DNA of 64,000 bases from Shinisaurus crocodilurus (Eukaryota > Chordata > Lepidosauria > Squamata > Shinisauridae), in contig CM037877.1 in assembly GCA_021292165.1 (NCBI GenBank), positions 7,741,980 to 7,805,979 on the forward strand. Reading direction: 5' to 3'. The notes under the pieces are model-generated. The model was not told the origin of the DNA. It made no database searches and was given only the letters and a program-made list of their open reading frames with translations. Both the position numbers and the translations under genes were made by a program. Shown here piece by piece: positions 63,188 to 64,000 of this stretch (positions are counted from its first letter, which is position 1; each line of letters begins with the position of its first letter).

Positions 63188-63859
63188 CAGGGATGTTAAT
63201 CCTCTTTCCGCCCAAGGGTCAAATTCTATTTAAGAACGTAAGAAGAGCCCTGCTGGGTCAGACCAAGCCACCAAGGGTCCATCTAGTCCAGCATTCTGTT
63301 CACATAGTGTCCAACCAGCTGCCCACAGGAAACCCACAAGCAGCTCATGAGGGCAACAGCACCCTCCTGCCCATGTTCCCCAGCAACTAGTGTACACAGG
63401 CATACTGCCTGTGATACTGGAGCTAGAATATAGCCATTATGACTAATAGCCATTCATAGACTTCTCCTCCTCCAACTTGGTAGCCATTCACGACATCTTG
63501 TGGATGGAAGTGAACTCCATAGCTTAACTATGTGCTGTGTGAAGAAGTAAATTTTGGAGAAGCTCTCGGGGGCCGCATCCCAGTGGTGGCCATGGCCGAG
63601 GGCAAAAGGGGTGGGGCCAAAATACCACGAAAGACCACCATGAAGCATTAGCTTAAAGCTCCAAGTGCCAGAAATTAAGCTGTTTAGAATGCAGAGAAAT
63701 GCACAACAGCCGATGAAGCCATAAAACGATTGGTGGTCAGAGAGGGGAAGGTGGTGGGGGCAGGGGAAGGGGGCATGGTCATTGGGGGGACCCTGGAAGG
63801 CCAGATCGTGACCCCAGGTGGCTGGATCTGGCCCACAGACCTGAGGTTCCACACCGTTG
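63188..63859 (+). mobile_element. hAT MITE, CAGGGRTG family, split by a CR1
   Basis: Left part 63188-63231 (cagggatgttaatcctcttt, cgcccaagggtcaaa). Right part 63553-63859 (ctcgggggccgcatcccagt, gagggcaaaaggggtgg, gcttaaagctccaagtgcc, ggttccacaccgttg). The two join into the order of the other family members once the CR1 is removed. Confidence 0.8.
63232..63552 (-). mobile_element. CR1 LINE (subfamily B) 3' fragment nested in a MITE
   Basis: Minus strand: the 3' end is aagaacgtaagaagagccct at the left, then cagctgcccacaggaaaccc, catgttccccagcaactag and aactccatagcttaactatg. About 320 bp, coding tail broken. Confidence 0.85.
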
Positions 63860-64000
63860 TACTAGAAGGAAGCAGAGGTCCATATGCCTATCTGAGCTCT
63901 CAGTAGGATTGCAGAAGTTCAGCAGCAGTGACAGATGGAGCACGCAGCTGCTGGACCTCCCACTTGAGGTCTTTCCTCCAGTACCCTCGACTCTCTTCGC

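Overview
The window looks like nuclear DNA of a squamate reptile, most likely a lizard. It has no recognisable host gene and is densely packed with transposons. The organism call rests on the repeat mix: two CR1 LINE subfamilies, L2-type LINEs, a young L1, tRNA-derived SINEs, and many short hAT-like elements with palindromic arms, all typical of squamate genomes as I know them. I found no exon, splice-bounded reading frame, rRNA gene or functional tRNA gene. Every protein-like frame I could assign is a transposon remnant: CR1, L2 and L1 reverse-transcriptase C-termini, a LINE zinc-finger tail and a hAT transposase dimerisation domain.

Layout. 0-9 kb: a 5S-rRNA-derived SINE, small hAT elements, an L2 3' half (6.9-7.7 kb), a near-perfect palindromic hAT MITE (7.9 kb) and a hairpin (8.4 kb). 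9-13 kb: an L1 with target-site duplications, a LINE zinc-finger tail and a CR1 with a 236-codon open frame. 13-24 kb: SINEs, a three-level transposon nest (17.8-18.5 kb), CR1 and L2 fragments, and several low-repeat AT-rich stretches that resemble conserved non-coding DNA. 24-35 kb: A/T-rich MITEs with TAGGGATG ends, a 998-bp hAT element, a second three-level nest containing another 5S SINE, and a GC-rich element nested in a palindromic element (34.0-35.0 kb). 35-49 kb: a GC-rich MITE family, local duplications, a 434-bp hAT MITE, CR1 and palindromic repeats. 49-64 kb: a third palindromic hAT MITE, a CR1/L2 mosaic (50.4-51.8 kb), a frameshifted CR1, SINEs, a candidate conserved block (58.5-58.8 kb) and a hAT MITE split by a CR1.

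How the parts relate. The best-preserved short elements have 8-bp target duplications with TA at the two central bases, which points to one hAT transposase group (Buster-like by published target consensus) mobilising several MITE families. The 5S-derived SINEs end in a CR1-like tail, so they were probably copied by CR1 machinery. L2-type 3' ends and CR1 ends are often flanked by simple repeats. Between the repeats, AT-rich blocks rich in TAATTA-type motifs are candidate enhancers of a distant developmental gene; alignment to other vertebrates would be needed to confirm this.

Limits: family names are assigned by recognition, not by search. Boundaries without a stated target duplication are approximate to about 10-30 bp. 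Percent identities were not computed.
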